A stretch of DNA of 9,797 nt from Bacteroidota bacterium (GCA_013202335.1 JABMQR010000117.1:1-9797); one strand, 5' to 3'; numbered from the stretch's first letter, positions 1-7,600 are shown. Translations and numbers: made by a program. Notes: a model not told the origin generated them from the sequence alone.

Positions 1-126
1 AGTAGCATATATAGGATCATGTACATAGGAAGATACCCGATAATAGAGTTGTCCATACAAAATGACCGGACGAGTTGGGGTGATGGAGACTTCACTCCAC
101 CCTATATGTATTTGGTTTGTTCTCAT
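1..126 (-). CDS. Neutral/alkaline ceramidase-like protein, N-terminal fragment (runs off left edge)
   Basis: An open frame of 42 codons starts at an ATG at 126-124 and is still open at base 1, so only the N-terminus is present. The translation contains the pattern IGWSEVSITP (residues 8-17), then PVILYGQ (20-26) and VHDPIYAT (35-42). This order (a Gly-Trp/Ala strand ending in a DITP-like turn, a Gly-Gln loop, then a DP-leading strand) matches what I recall of the start of the neutral/alkaline non-lysosomal ceramidase domain family (Pfam Ceramidase_alk), many bacterial members of which are uncharacterised. Ceramidases hydrolyse an N-acyl amide through a zinc centre further downstream, which cannot be seen here. 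The ATG lies 16 bp after the SMP-30 stop codon; the AAAGG preceding it is about 11 nt away, a rather long spacing. No signal peptide is evident, suggesting a cytoplasmic protein. Family call is fairly good; the substrate is unknown. Confidence 0.72.
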   Translation of the reverse strand, partial: MRTNQIHIGWSEVSITPTRPVILYGQLYYRVSSYVHDPIYAT

Positions 127-142
127 AAATTTTTTTTCCTTT

Positions 143-958
143 TCACTTGCTAAATCCGTTATATTTTATTTCAGGCAAAGAGATCAGCAGTCCTTTTTCA
201 GCTTCGGTGACAATCAGACCCAAATGCCCGGATGGATCAAAAGCTGCATTTGTGGGGTTCATACCCGGTAAATTATAGGTCTGTAATATTCTCCCTGTTT
301 CATCAACTACCTTGATCTGACCCGAACCATATACAGCTACATATAATAATCCGTTTATATTAAGAGCCATGCCATCCGGCCCAACAGATCCACCCGTCAC
401 GGACCAGAGGGAAGCATCTGTCCATTCATGCAATTCAGAATTCCAACGACCCTTCCACAATCTTTGCCGAAAAGTTTCTGCTATTATTAATGTTTTCCCT
501 TCGTCAGTTAGCACTAAACCATTGGGAAAATAGAGCTTTTCTGCTATTTTGCTGACCTTTCCTTCCGGAGTGCGACAGCATATAAATCCTGTAGGTTCAG
601 TGCGGGAATTTCCGGGACAGGTAAAAATCAAATTACCGGATGTATCAAATATTAAATCATTCGGCTTATTAAGGTGTTCACCATCAATTGACTCAGCTAC
701 CGTTTCGAAACTGCTGGTTTTTGGGAGAAACTTACGGATAAGGTTGTTTTTTGCATCACAAAACCATCCACTGCCGGTATCGTCAAAAATTAATCCGTTT
801 GGGCTGCCTCCGGTGGGAAACCGTTTAATAGTTCCCTGAGAAAAACTGACAATATTTCCACCCTCGAGTTCAACACACCATAAACTGCCGTTTGGATCAA
901 AAGCCGGACCTTCCGGAAAATCCATCTCTTCTGCAAGTATTTCAACAGTTGTATTCAT
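143..958 (-). CDS. SMP-30/gluconolactonase/LRE family lactonase
   Basis: A complete 271-residue protein of the six-bladed beta-propeller SMP-30/gluconolactonase family (usual length about 270-310). These enzymes bind one divalent metal and hydrolyse sugar lactones to sugar acids. The metal and active-site residues are all where expected: Glu16 in FPEGPAFD, Asn100 in KPNDLIFD, Asn146 in FPNGLVL and Asp195 in GPDGMALN. A further blade motif, NPTNAAFD, is at 234-241. There is no signal peptide, so it should act in the cytoplasm. The ATG is preceded by AAGGAGG four bases upstream, a strong ribosome site. It lies 35 bp after the dehydrogenase gene and 16 bp before the ceramidase-like gene, so co-transcription is likely. 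Working with the dehydrogenase it could open the lactone formed by sugar oxidation; this pairing is inferred. Substrate specificity cannot be read from the sequence. Confidence 0.9.
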   Translation of the reverse strand: MNTTVEILAEEMDFPEGPAFDPNGSLWCVELEGGNIVSFSQGTIKRFPTGGSPNGLIFDDTGSGWFCDAKNNLIRKFLPKTSSFETVAESIDGEHLNKPNDLIFDTSGNLIFTCPGNSRTEPTGFICCRTPEGKVSKIAEKLYFPNGLVLTDEGKTLIIAETFRQRLWKGRWNSELHEWTDASLWSVTGGSVGPDGMALNINGLLYVAVYGSGQIKVVDETGRILQTYNLPGMNPTNAAFDPSGHLGLIVTEAEKGLLISLPEIKYNGFSK

Positions 959-993
959 GAATCCTCCTTCTGTTAAATATCCCGTTACAATAT

Positions 994-1806
994 TTAATTA
1001 TCATATCGGGATATTTTCAGCCCATTACCCAGTTCAAAACCGCCGGTAACATTAACTTCAGCACCGGTCATATAGGAAGCCATATTGCTTGCCAGAAACA
1101 GACAGGTCCAACCTGTATCCATTACATCACCCTGTCTTCTAATCCATTGAACATAATTTTTATTCTTTTCGTTTTTTTTCTTCTCAATCAGTTCTTTCAT
1201 ATGCTCTTTGCCTAAATCAGTGCCTATATCCCCTGGAAGCACTACATTTACCCGTACACCATTCTTTGCTTCATCCATAGCAAGAGATTTAGTGAGAGAG
1301 ATTATTCCCCCTTTTGTTGCTGAATAGATGGAAGACCCCTCCTGACCAACATTTCCTAAAATACTGCTCATATTTATTATTGATCCCCGGGTTTTTCGTA
1401 AATAGGGTAAGGAATATTTGCAGCCGGAAAAAACACCAACTAAATTTGTTCTGAGTACCCTTTCAAAATCATCCTCAGATATATCATCAATGGGGCTATG
1501 TTTCGGCAGATAACCGGCATTATTAATTATGCAGTCGAGCTGCCCAAATTTCTCTACGGTAAATTCGATAAGTGCTTTCACTTCATCCGGGTTTGAAACA
1601 TCACATTTGTAGAAGATGCAGATACCCGACCCTGCCTCTGTAAGTTCTTTCGCAAGATCTGTTCCCTTTTGTTCATTTCTGGCAGCGATAACAACATTTG
1701 AACCATAAAAGCAAAATGCTCTGGCACAACCGCTTCCAATTCCATTATTTCCGCCAGTAATGATAACTACCTTACCTTTCATTTCATCTTCTAATTTCTG
1801 CATCAT
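994..1806 (-). CDS. Short-chain dehydrogenase/reductase (classical SDR)
   Basis: A 270-residue classical SDR with a Rossmann fold binding NAD(P). The cofactor motif TGGNNGIG is at residues 17-24, Asp69 (CDV) contacts the adenine, NNAG is at 95-98, and the catalytic set Asn121, Ser148, Tyr161 and Lys165 (YSATK) is complete, so it should be active. An Arg at the end of the second strand (AARN) hints at NADP(H), weakly. A lysine-rich stretch (KKKNEKNKN, about 209-217) sits in the substrate-loop region and is unusual. The C-terminus follows the family pattern (TGAEVNVTGGFELGNG). I chose the ATG at 1806 because GAGG at 1812-1815 lies five bases before it; an in-frame GTG at 1812 would overlap that site. 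It lies 54 bp after the regulator and 35 bp before SMP-30. Likely it oxidises or reduces a sugar or polyol; the substrate is unknown. Confidence 0.93.
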   Translation of the reverse strand: MMQKLEDEMKGKVVIITGGNNGIGSGCARAFCFYGSNVVIAARNEQKGTDLAKELTEAGSGICIFYKCDVSNPDEVKALIEFTVEKFGQLDCIINNAGYLPKHSPIDDISEDDFERVLRTNLVGVFSGCKYSLPYLRKTRGSIINMSSILGNVGQEGSSIYSATKGGIISLTKSLAMDEAKNGVRVNVVLPGDIGTDLGKEHMKELIEKKKNEKNKNYVQWIRRQGDVMDTGWTCLFLASNMASYMTGAEVNVTGGFELGNGLKISRYDN

Positions 1807-1809
1807 TAA

Positions 1810-1816
1810 CACCTCA
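1810..1816 (-). promoter_or_regulatory. Shine-Dalgarno site deciding the SDR start
   Basis: On the minus strand TGAGGTG precedes two tandem ATG codons. GAGG is five bases from the first ATG (1806) and eight from the second (1803). The upstream in-frame GTG shares bases with this site and is therefore an unlikely start. Confidence 0.6.
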
Positions 1817-1860
1817 AATAACGTATCTATGTAAACATTCTATAAAGAAAATTGTCCAGG

Positions 1861-2427
1861 TCAAAATTTTCGATAATCATAAACCACATTAAGAATTTCT
1901 GCTTCTTTCATCTGATCATTTTTTAATGAGTGTTTCAGCCTTGAATCAAAATAAACACTATCTCCCTCATTTAGTTCATATTCCCTTCCATCATAGGAAA
2001 AAATCAAAGAACCTTTCATAAGGAATATAAACTCCTCACTGTCATGGGTGAATTTTTCGGTGCACCCCTGTTCAATTTTTAGAATGTAGGGAGCCATATA
2101 TTTACCCGTATAATTATGTAAAAGAGATATGTATGAATAACCGGAGCTGGTATGCTCTCCTGTTTTTTGCGGATGCTGGTCTCTTTTAACCAGATCAATA
2201 TTATGAGACTGTTTTTCTTCTGATTTGTACTCTTCAAGAAAGTACCCGATATCCGTACCAAGGGCTCTGGCTATCTTATTTAGGGTCTGGATCCTCGGTG
2301 CAAAATCCGATGATTCGATCTTTGAAAGATACCCTTTGCTGAGACCGGTTACACTGGAAAGTGTTTGCAGTGTCATTCCTAATTTTTTTCTTTTTTCTTT
2401 TATTTTCACATTAACTCTATCCGACAT
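1861..2427 (-). CDS. XRE-family transcriptional regulator with C-terminal cupin domain
   Basis: This 188-residue protein has the two-part layout of XRE-cupin regulators (PuuR/SutR-type). Residues 6-66 form a lambda-repressor-type helix-turn-helix: the two DNA-contact helices span about 19-39 (TLQTLSSVTGLSKGYLSKIE), followed by the usual PRIQTLNKIARALG segment. Residues about 110-185 form a cupin with GCTEKFTHDSEEFIFLMKG (121-139), a Gly-Asp turn (GDSVYF, 155-160) and His166, a small-molecule sensing domain. His128, Glu131/132 and His166 could form a partial metal site. Family members usually repress, or tune, adjacent catabolic operons in response to a metabolite. It sits inside the operon, 30 bp after the second M81 gene with an AAAGGA site upstream, so its dose would follow operon expression. 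Its DNA target is unknown; the repeats near 7601-7707 are candidates. Confidence 0.92.
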   Translation of the reverse strand: MSDRVNVKIKEKRKKLGMTLQTLSSVTGLSKGYLSKIESSDFAPRIQTLNKIARALGTDIGYFLEEYKSEEKQSHNIDLVKRDQHPQKTGEHTSSGYSYISLLHNYTGKYMAPYILKIEQGCTEKFTHDSEEFIFLMKGSLIFSYDGREYELNEGDSVYFDSRLKHSLKNDQMKEAEILNVVYDYRKF

Positions 2428-2457
2428 TTTCTTTCCTTTAGTATTTTTCTCATCTCT

Positions 2458-3933
2458 TTACCATTCAACTGCAGCTTTCCACTCTATAAGCTCATCCAGT
2501 GGAAAGATAGGTCTCATGAGTTTTTTCCAGGTAAAATCAGCAAGATTTGACTGAGTAGTACCCGGAGAATCTATACGAATCAGCTTTTTCCGCCACAAAT
2601 CAAAATACTGAAAATTACTTCCTGTTTTTAATACGACAATTTTAGCATCTTCAATCTTTAGTCCAAGGCTGGTATATAAAATCGGCATATTTATAGCATA
2701 ACTACGGGAATCCAGTATAACAATTCGTAGATTTCCCGATTCAAACAGTACTGTTTTACCCAAATTTGTCAAACCCATACTTGTCTGCAGTTTTAAACCC
2801 TCAGAAATTGCCGTTACCCGGCCTTGTATAGAAACCGGTTCACTAAATGGATCGAATTTCCCGCCCAGAGATAATTCAATATTATTCAAACCGATTTCTC
2901 GGCACACTTCTACTGCTGCTGCATCTACAATTGGAATAAAAGCTGTTGATGATATATTTTGTTTTAGCATTTCGCTAATAATACAGGTACTGTCACCTGT
3001 ACCCCCGCCATATACAGCATCACCGGTATCGGAAAGAATTACCAGACCATTTGAGGCCGCATCTGCTTCCTCAATAGCTTTAACTGGAGATAACCTTTCG
3101 GAAACCCAGAAATCCTTACGCATATTCCAAACATCATTACCCAGCTGACAGGCAATAGTATCTGCAAGTTTCTTATCCTCAAGAGTATATACAGCAGCAG
3201 CCCATCCTCCCTCTTCAACGTCTACCCACGGCTGCATGGGGAAAAGAGAAACAGATAGAACGGACTCCTCTTTTTCTATCTCTCTTGCTGAATCAAACCA
3301 TTTCTTCATAGATCCCTGAGAAGTTAAAAATTGATCCTGGGGTGCAATCATAGGGATTTTAACCCAGGATTTTATCGGTTTCCTGCCTGTCTTAATGATA
3401 TAATGGAGTAGTTCTGCTGCCTTTTCTCCTGTAGAAAAGGGACGATGGGGTTGAGTTTCAAATCCTACCACCAGATCAGCTGTGTTCATTATACGTTTGG
3501 TTAATACAGCATGATGATCCAAAGGCGCTACTAAAGGAATGTTATCTCCGATTATATCCCGAACTGTCTTAAGCAGTAATCCGCTTACATCATCACAATG
3601 AACTGAGGCTGTAGCACCATGTACAGAAAAAAGAAATCCATCGATCGGAAGAAGCGGAATTAATCCCGTAATAAGTTCCTGCCGGAAAAACTCTACGGCT
3701 TCTTCGGTAAGTTTTCCATTGGGAACAGCTTTTGCCATGAGAATTGGTAATATTTCTACCTCTTTATGATTCTCAAAGAACACTCTTGCACCATCAAGAA
3801 CATCCCTGCCAATTTTTTTATCCAGAATGTTACTCCCAAATAAGCAGGTTGATTTCTTAAAGTCATCTACTTCAGATAGGATAGGACTGAATGTATCTGT
3901 TTCCTGACTAAATTCCGCAATTGCAATTCTCAT
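2458..3933 (-). CDS. M81 family metallohydrolase (MlrC/microcystinase C-like), paralogue B
   Basis: A 491-residue, full-length MlrC-type protein. The N-terminal domain (about 1-290) starts with the family signature EFSQETDTFSP (7-17) and contains SVHGA (103-107), PLDHHA (137-142) and ETQPH (159-163). The Asp139-x-His141 pair with His163 exactly 22 residues later is the arrangement I recall for the zinc site of MlrC. The C-terminal domain has the GDAVYGGGTGDSTC glycine-rich segment and ends in the typical RPIFPLD. MlrC cleaves a peptide bond in linearised microcystin, but most M81 proteins have unknown substrates. It is a paralogue of the gene at 4846-6333: 56 of 69 residues match over the stretch ending in PLD. 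Relative to that copy the residue after HHA is Val143 not Asn, and that after PH is Arg164 not Asp. The ATG has GAGGAG five bases upstream. Confidence 0.92.
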   Translation of the reverse strand: MRIAIAEFSQETDTFSPILSEVDDFKKSTCLFGSNILDKKIGRDVLDGARVFFENHKEVEILPILMAKAVPNGKLTEEAVEFFRQELITGLIPLLPIDGFLFSVHGATASVHCDDVSGLLLKTVRDIIGDNIPLVAPLDHHAVLTKRIMNTADLVVGFETQPHRPFSTGEKAAELLHYIIKTGRKPIKSWVKIPMIAPQDQFLTSQGSMKKWFDSAREIEKEESVLSVSLFPMQPWVDVEEGGWAAAVYTLEDKKLADTIACQLGNDVWNMRKDFWVSERLSPVKAIEEADAASNGLVILSDTGDAVYGGGTGDSTCIISEMLKQNISSTAFIPIVDAAAVEVCREIGLNNIELSLGGKFDPFSEPVSIQGRVTAISEGLKLQTSMGLTNLGKTVLFESGNLRIVILDSRSYAINMPILYTSLGLKIEDAKIVVLKTGSNFQYFDLWRKKLIRIDSPGTTQSNLADFTWKKLMRPIFPLDELIEWKAAVEW

Positions 3934-3980
3934 TACTGCTCCTCATTAATAATCTGCTCTCCAGTCATATTTCGTAACTT

Positions 3981-4802
3981 TCAAGCATTTTCCATAACAT
4001 ATCGGCATGCTGTTTCAACACCGCTTCGACCTGTAGCACTTGCCTCTTCTATAGACAGCCACCCTGAATAATTGTTTTCATTCAGATATGCAAATATTTC
4101 ATCAAAGGGGACAAGTCCATCTCCTATTACAGAAGGAACCAGCTTTCCACGTACAGAACTGTCTGCAATATGAATGCAGGATACTTTATCAAACACTTTT
4201 TTCAGGAGAGGAAGGGGATCTGTTCCATAGGCTATCGGGTTTGCGGTATCAAAGAGTATTTTAATATTTGTATTTCTAAGATGCTCATAGATTTCCAGAA
4301 AATTCTCCGGATAGAATGAAAAATCCGAATAATCCCAGTTTGCCGGCTGCGAATGATTTTCATAAACCAACTCAACCCCACATTTTGATGCTTCCACAGA
4401 GGCTTCTTCTAACCCATTTAAAGTTCTTTTCAGGCCCTCTTTCCTGGTAACACCTGGAAACCATTGGCCTGAAACAAGACGTATATTTTCTACTCCAAGG
4501 ATTCCAGCTACTTGAATATCCTCTTTCAACTGGCTAATTTCACCTTTTCTTGCATTTTTATCAGGATGTAATAATTGCGGATAGGTATTAAGTAAAGGTA
4601 ACTTTAACCCAAGGGTTTTATAAGCTTCCCGAATTTCTCCTAACCGATTCAAACTTCGATCATCAAAAAACAGGATGCTCAAATCTGCACCGGTGAGTCC
4701 AAGAGAAGCTGCTTCTTTTAACCAGGAAAGTATTTTCATTTCCCCATTGATTAGTTTACTGAAATAAGAAACTGGAAGACAGCTGAGCTTCATCTTTTTC
4801 AT
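3981..4802 (-). CDS. Sugar phosphate isomerase/epimerase-type TIM barrel (AP_endonuc_2 fold)
   Basis: A 273-residue protein of the xylose isomerase-like TIM-barrel superfamily (IolE/IolI/hydroxypyruvate isomerase/epimerase relatives). The metal ligands expected at the barrel's C-terminal ends are visible: Glu148 in VYENH, Asp185 in LFDTANP, His211 in CIHIADS and Glu252 or Glu253 in LSIEEAS. A GDGLVPF loop (227-233) and YSGWLSIE (245-252) are typical of sugar and inositol isomerases and epimerases, so the enzyme should isomerise, epimerise or dehydrate a carbohydrate. It lies between the two M81 paralogues, 43 bp after one and 47 bp before the other. The ribosome site is modest (GGGGA about six bases before the ATG at 4802); a second ATG at codon 4 is possible. 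Specific reaction is not determinable from sequence. Confidence 0.88.
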   Translation of the reverse strand: MKKMKLSCLPVSYFSKLINGEMKILSWLKEAASLGLTGADLSILFFDDRSLNRLGEIREAYKTLGLKLPLLNTYPQLLHPDKNARKGEISQLKEDIQVAGILGVENIRLVSGQWFPGVTRKEGLKRTLNGLEEASVEASKCGVELVYENHSQPANWDYSDFSFYPENFLEIYEHLRNTNIKILFDTANPIAYGTDPLPLLKKVFDKVSCIHIADSSVRGKLVPSVIGDGLVPFDEIFAYLNENNYSGWLSIEEASATGRSGVETACRYVMENA

Positions 4803-4845
4803 ACGGTTTCCCCATACATATACATAGGTTTTTACCTTCGTTATA

Positions 4846-6333
4846 TCAATTCAAAATTTGGGCTTCCGATACCCAATGAGACATACTATCCAATGGATAT
4901 ATTGGTCGGGGAAGTTTTGTCCAGGTAAAATCTTTTAGTGTTGACTGAGTTGCTCCGGGAGAATTAACTCTGATTAGTTCTTTTCTCCATGGATCAAAAT
5001 ATTGGAAATTACTGCCTGTTTTAAGAACAATAATTTTTGCATCTTCAATTTTAAGCCCCAGATGAGTATAGAGAATTGGCTGATTAATAGCATACGTACG
5101 GTTTGAAAGCAAAATTATACGAATATTTCCTGCTTCAAAAAGTGCAGCCTTACCAATTTCTGTAATTCCTCTCTGCGTGGTCAGCTTGAGACCTTCTGAG
5201 ATAGCTGCAATCCATCCCTGAATAGTTAACGGTTCACTGAATGGGTCATTTTCCCCGCCAATGGTTAATGTTATATTACTTAATCCTGCCCTGATCGCAA
5301 TTTCAACCGCCTCAGGGTCTACAAGCGGAACATAGGATAATACCGGTACATCCGATTCCAGCATCACTTTCAAAAGGCAGGTACTGTCACCTGTACCGCC
5401 TCCATATACCGCATCCCCCATATCAGACAGCAAAACTGTACCTTGATCGGCTTCCACCGCAGCCCAAACTGCATCCTCAGGTTCAACTCTCTCTGAAACC
5501 CAAAATTTGCTGCGGTTTTCCCAGGCATAGTTACCCAAACTATTCGCACAATTCAATGCCAGTTTCTCATCACCAACTGTATAGACAACTGCTGCCCATC
5601 CTCCATCCTGTGCATCTACCCATGGCTGCATTGGGAAAAGAGATATACTTACTACCTTAGCAAGCTCCTCCATCCTTCTGGCCATATCAAACCATTCTTT
5701 CATTGGACCGCTGCTGGTTAAAAACTGATCCTGCGGTGCAATCATTGGGATTTTTACCCAGGCCTTTACCGGTAATGTTTTTTTATTATTAAGAAAATCA
5801 TACATTAACAGTGCTGTTTTCATACCGGTGCCGAAAAGATCGTGAGGCTGTGTCTCATGGCCAACAACAAAATCCGCAGTGGTAAGAATCAGTTCTGTTA
5901 TATTTGCATGGTGATCAAGCGGGGCGACAATCAACGTATCCTCACCTACAACTTCACGTGCCGCTGCAAGAAGATATCCGCTGACATCATCTATCGATTC
6001 AGAGATTGTAGCCCCATGAACAGATAATATTAATCCATCTATGGGAAGACAATCCTGCAGGCCGGAAACAAGAGTATCTTTGAAATACTCAACAGCTTCG
6101 TCCTTCAATTTCCCTCCTGCAACACATTTTGCCATTAATACAGGAAGAAGCTTTACATCTTTTTTATCTGAAAAAAAGATACGGGAACCATCAGGGATGT
6201 CATTACTAATCTCTTTTGTTACAATTTCATTACCCACTAAAAAAGTAGATTTCTTAAAATCTTTCACCACTGATAGAATCGGGTTGAATGTATCAGTTTC
6301 CTGGCTGATTTCTGCCAATGCTATCCTAAGCAT
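4846..6333 (-). CDS. M81 family metallohydrolase (MlrC/microcystinase C-like), paralogue A
   Basis: A 495-residue, full-length MlrC-type protein. It has EISQETDTFNP (8-18), SVHGA (104-108), PLDHHANIT (138-146) and ETQPHDLFGTG (160-170). Asp140-x-His142 plus His164 give the DxH...H pattern with 22-residue spacing expected of the zinc centre, so catalysis is plausible. The C-terminal domain includes GDAVYGGGTGDSTC and ends in RPIYPLD. It retains the HAN and PHD residues that are usual in the family and that paralogue B has changed. M81 enzymes are presumed C-N hydrolases; the known example acts on a microcystin-derived peptide. Its ATG at 6333 lies inside the aminotransferase gene, overlapping its end by 8 bp with AGGAAGGA just upstream, so translation of the two is probably coupled. 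The sugar-pathway neighbours suggest a small amide or amino-sugar-like substrate rather than a peptide, by inference. Confidence 0.92.
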   Translation of the reverse strand: MLRIALAEISQETDTFNPILSVVKDFKKSTFLVGNEIVTKEISNDIPDGSRIFFSDKKDVKLLPVLMAKCVAGGKLKDEAVEYFKDTLVSGLQDCLPIDGLILSVHGATISESIDDVSGYLLAAAREVVGEDTLIVAPLDHHANITELILTTADFVVGHETQPHDLFGTGMKTALLMYDFLNNKKTLPVKAWVKIPMIAPQDQFLTSSGPMKEWFDMARRMEELAKVVSISLFPMQPWVDAQDGGWAAVVYTVGDEKLALNCANSLGNYAWENRSKFWVSERVEPEDAVWAAVEADQGTVLLSDMGDAVYGGGTGDSTCLLKVMLESDVPVLSYVPLVDPEAVEIAIRAGLSNITLTIGGENDPFSEPLTIQGWIAAISEGLKLTTQRGITEIGKAALFEAGNIRIILLSNRTYAINQPILYTHLGLKIEDAKIIVLKTGSNFQYFDPWRKELIRVNSPGATQSTLKDFTWTKLPRPIYPLDSMSHWVSEAQILN

Positions 6334-7573
6334 TTAGAATCCTTCCTCTTTCCTTCATGGCTCTGCATACTTTTATCACACCCATGGATATCTCTTTAAT
6401 ATCTGCTTCCGAATAAACAGGTAGAATTGAAAGGATAGCGAATCGGTTAACGATCTCTTCAGTTTTTATAAAATCTTCAGGATTATACATTTCCGCATCC
6501 TCAAGACATGATCGCACAACATCTATTTTATCCATTGTTTTGCAGTAAGAGGTCGGTCCGTACACAAGTCCTTCTGCCTGATAGGCTTTTTTAAAATATT
6601 CAAGGTTGTCGGCAGTATCTAAATCAAATGCAACAATGATACCTAAATCATTTTCAGGAAGGACAGCACGAAACTTCAGGTCAGGGAATTCATCTTTAAT
6701 ACTCTTTCGTAAAATCGCTGAAAATTTCTGTGTTTTTTCAATTATTCCCGGTAGTTTTCTAATCTGGGCAAGAGCTACCGCCCCGCTAAGTTCATTCATC
6801 CGCCATTGCATTCCCGGGATTGGTTTGGTTATAACAGGGGATTCCAATTGCTGTTCAAAAGAAGTACGAATCATACCCAGATCATGAAACCGAACAGCTC
6901 TTTCAAATAATTCCTGATTGTCTGTGGTAAGGAATCCTCCGTCCCCGGAAACAATCATCTTATGAGACTGAAGGCTGAAACAGTTAATATCTCCCCATTT
7001 TCCCAGCTTTTTACCTTTGAACGAACAACCGCATGCCTGCGCGACATCCTCAATAACACTAATGCCGTATTCTTCAGCTATAGCAACTATTTCATCAAGT
7101 CGGCTTGCAGCTCCCTGATAATGAATGATTATTACCGCTTTTGTTCTGGAGGTGATTTTTTTCTTAAAATCTTCAGGGTTAAGATTAAAACTTTCATCAA
7201 TAGATGCAAACACCGGTACTGCTCCGGCAAGTACAACCGCACTGTAATCAGTAATCCAGCCATACGTTGGAATAATTACCTCATCTCCCGGATCCAGATT
7301 AAGAGCATTTAACGCACAAAAATATGATCCGGATCCCGTAGAAGTTGCAAGTGCGTACCGACTAGTAATCAACTCTCTAATTTCGGTTTCAAAATCATCA
7401 ACCATATGCGGTTTAGCCGGCCCATAGTGACGAAAGAGTGTTTGAGAATCAATAACCTCTTTTACCAACAGCATTTCTTCACTACCGATCAAATTTGCAC
7501 CAATACTTTGATACTCCATAGGTCTTTTTCTAATAGGTTCTCCACCTTCCAGAGCCAATTTAACATTATCCAT
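6326..7573 (-). CDS. DegT/DnrJ/EryC1/StrS (AHBA-synthase type) PLP aminotransferase
   Basis: A fold-type I, PLP-dependent aminotransferase of the DegT/DnrJ/EryC1/StrS group, about 415 residues with the start used here. It opens with KLALEGGEPIRKRP, the usual N-terminus of this group. TSTGSG (77-82) binds the cofactor phosphate, Asp176 in IEDVAQACG contacts the pyridine nitrogen and Lys205 in SLQSHK is the Schiff-base lysine; GDGGFLTTD follows. All key residues are present. Such enzymes transfer an amino group to keto-sugars or keto-cyclitols, usually in antibiotic or polysaccharide biosynthesis; here no glycosyltransferase or nucleotide-sugar gene is near, and the context looks catabolic. In-frame alternatives are ATG 7582 and TTG 7588; none has a clear ribosome site, and I chose 7573 because it best fits the family's N-terminus. 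It is the first gene after the promoter and overlaps the next gene by 8 bp. Confidence 0.92.
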   Translation of the reverse strand: MDNVKLALEGGEPIRKRPMEYQSIGANLIGSEEMLLVKEVIDSQTLFRHYGPAKPHMVDDFETEIRELITSRYALATSTGSGSYFCALNALNLDPGDEVIIPTYGWITDYSAVVLAGAVPVFASIDESFNLNPEDFKKKITSRTKAVIIIHYQGAASRLDEIVAIAEEYGISVIEDVAQACGCSFKGKKLGKWGDINCFSLQSHKMIVSGDGGFLTTDNQELFERAVRFHDLGMIRTSFEQQLESPVITKPIPGMQWRMNELSGAVALAQIRKLPGIIEKTQKFSAILRKSIKDEFPDLKFRAVLPENDLGIIVAFDLDTADNLEYFKKAYQAEGLVYGPTSYCKTMDKIDVVRSCLEDAEMYNPEDFIKTEEIVNRFAILSILPVYSEADIKEISMGVIKVCRAMKERGRILNA

Positions 7574-7600
7574 TACATCCATCCACAATAAAGTTTTTAT

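Noticed and set aside
62..271. Plus-strand 69-codon frame spanning the SMP-30 end and the ceramidase-like start
   Set aside because: It overlaps two better-supported minus-strand frames and its product has no family pattern.
1807..1860. Promoter in the gap before the SDR gene
   Set aside because: TGGACA can be read as a -35 but no good -10 follows at 16-18 bp; treated as an ordinary intra-operon gap.
5842..6337. Plus-strand open frames opposite M81-A
   Set aside because: They lie antisense to a gene with clear family motifs, lack recognisable domains and good ribosome sites, and look like by-products of the coding strand.
6606..7312. Plus-strand open frames opposite the aminotransferase
   Set aside because: Low-complexity, unrecognisable translations lying opposite conserved PLP-enzyme sequence; shadow frames.
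7574..7588. TTG at 7588 or ATG at 7582 as the aminotransferase start
   Set aside because: Neither has a ribosome site, and the family N-terminus begins only a few residues before KLALEGG. ATG 7573 is preferred, but ATG 7582 remains possible.
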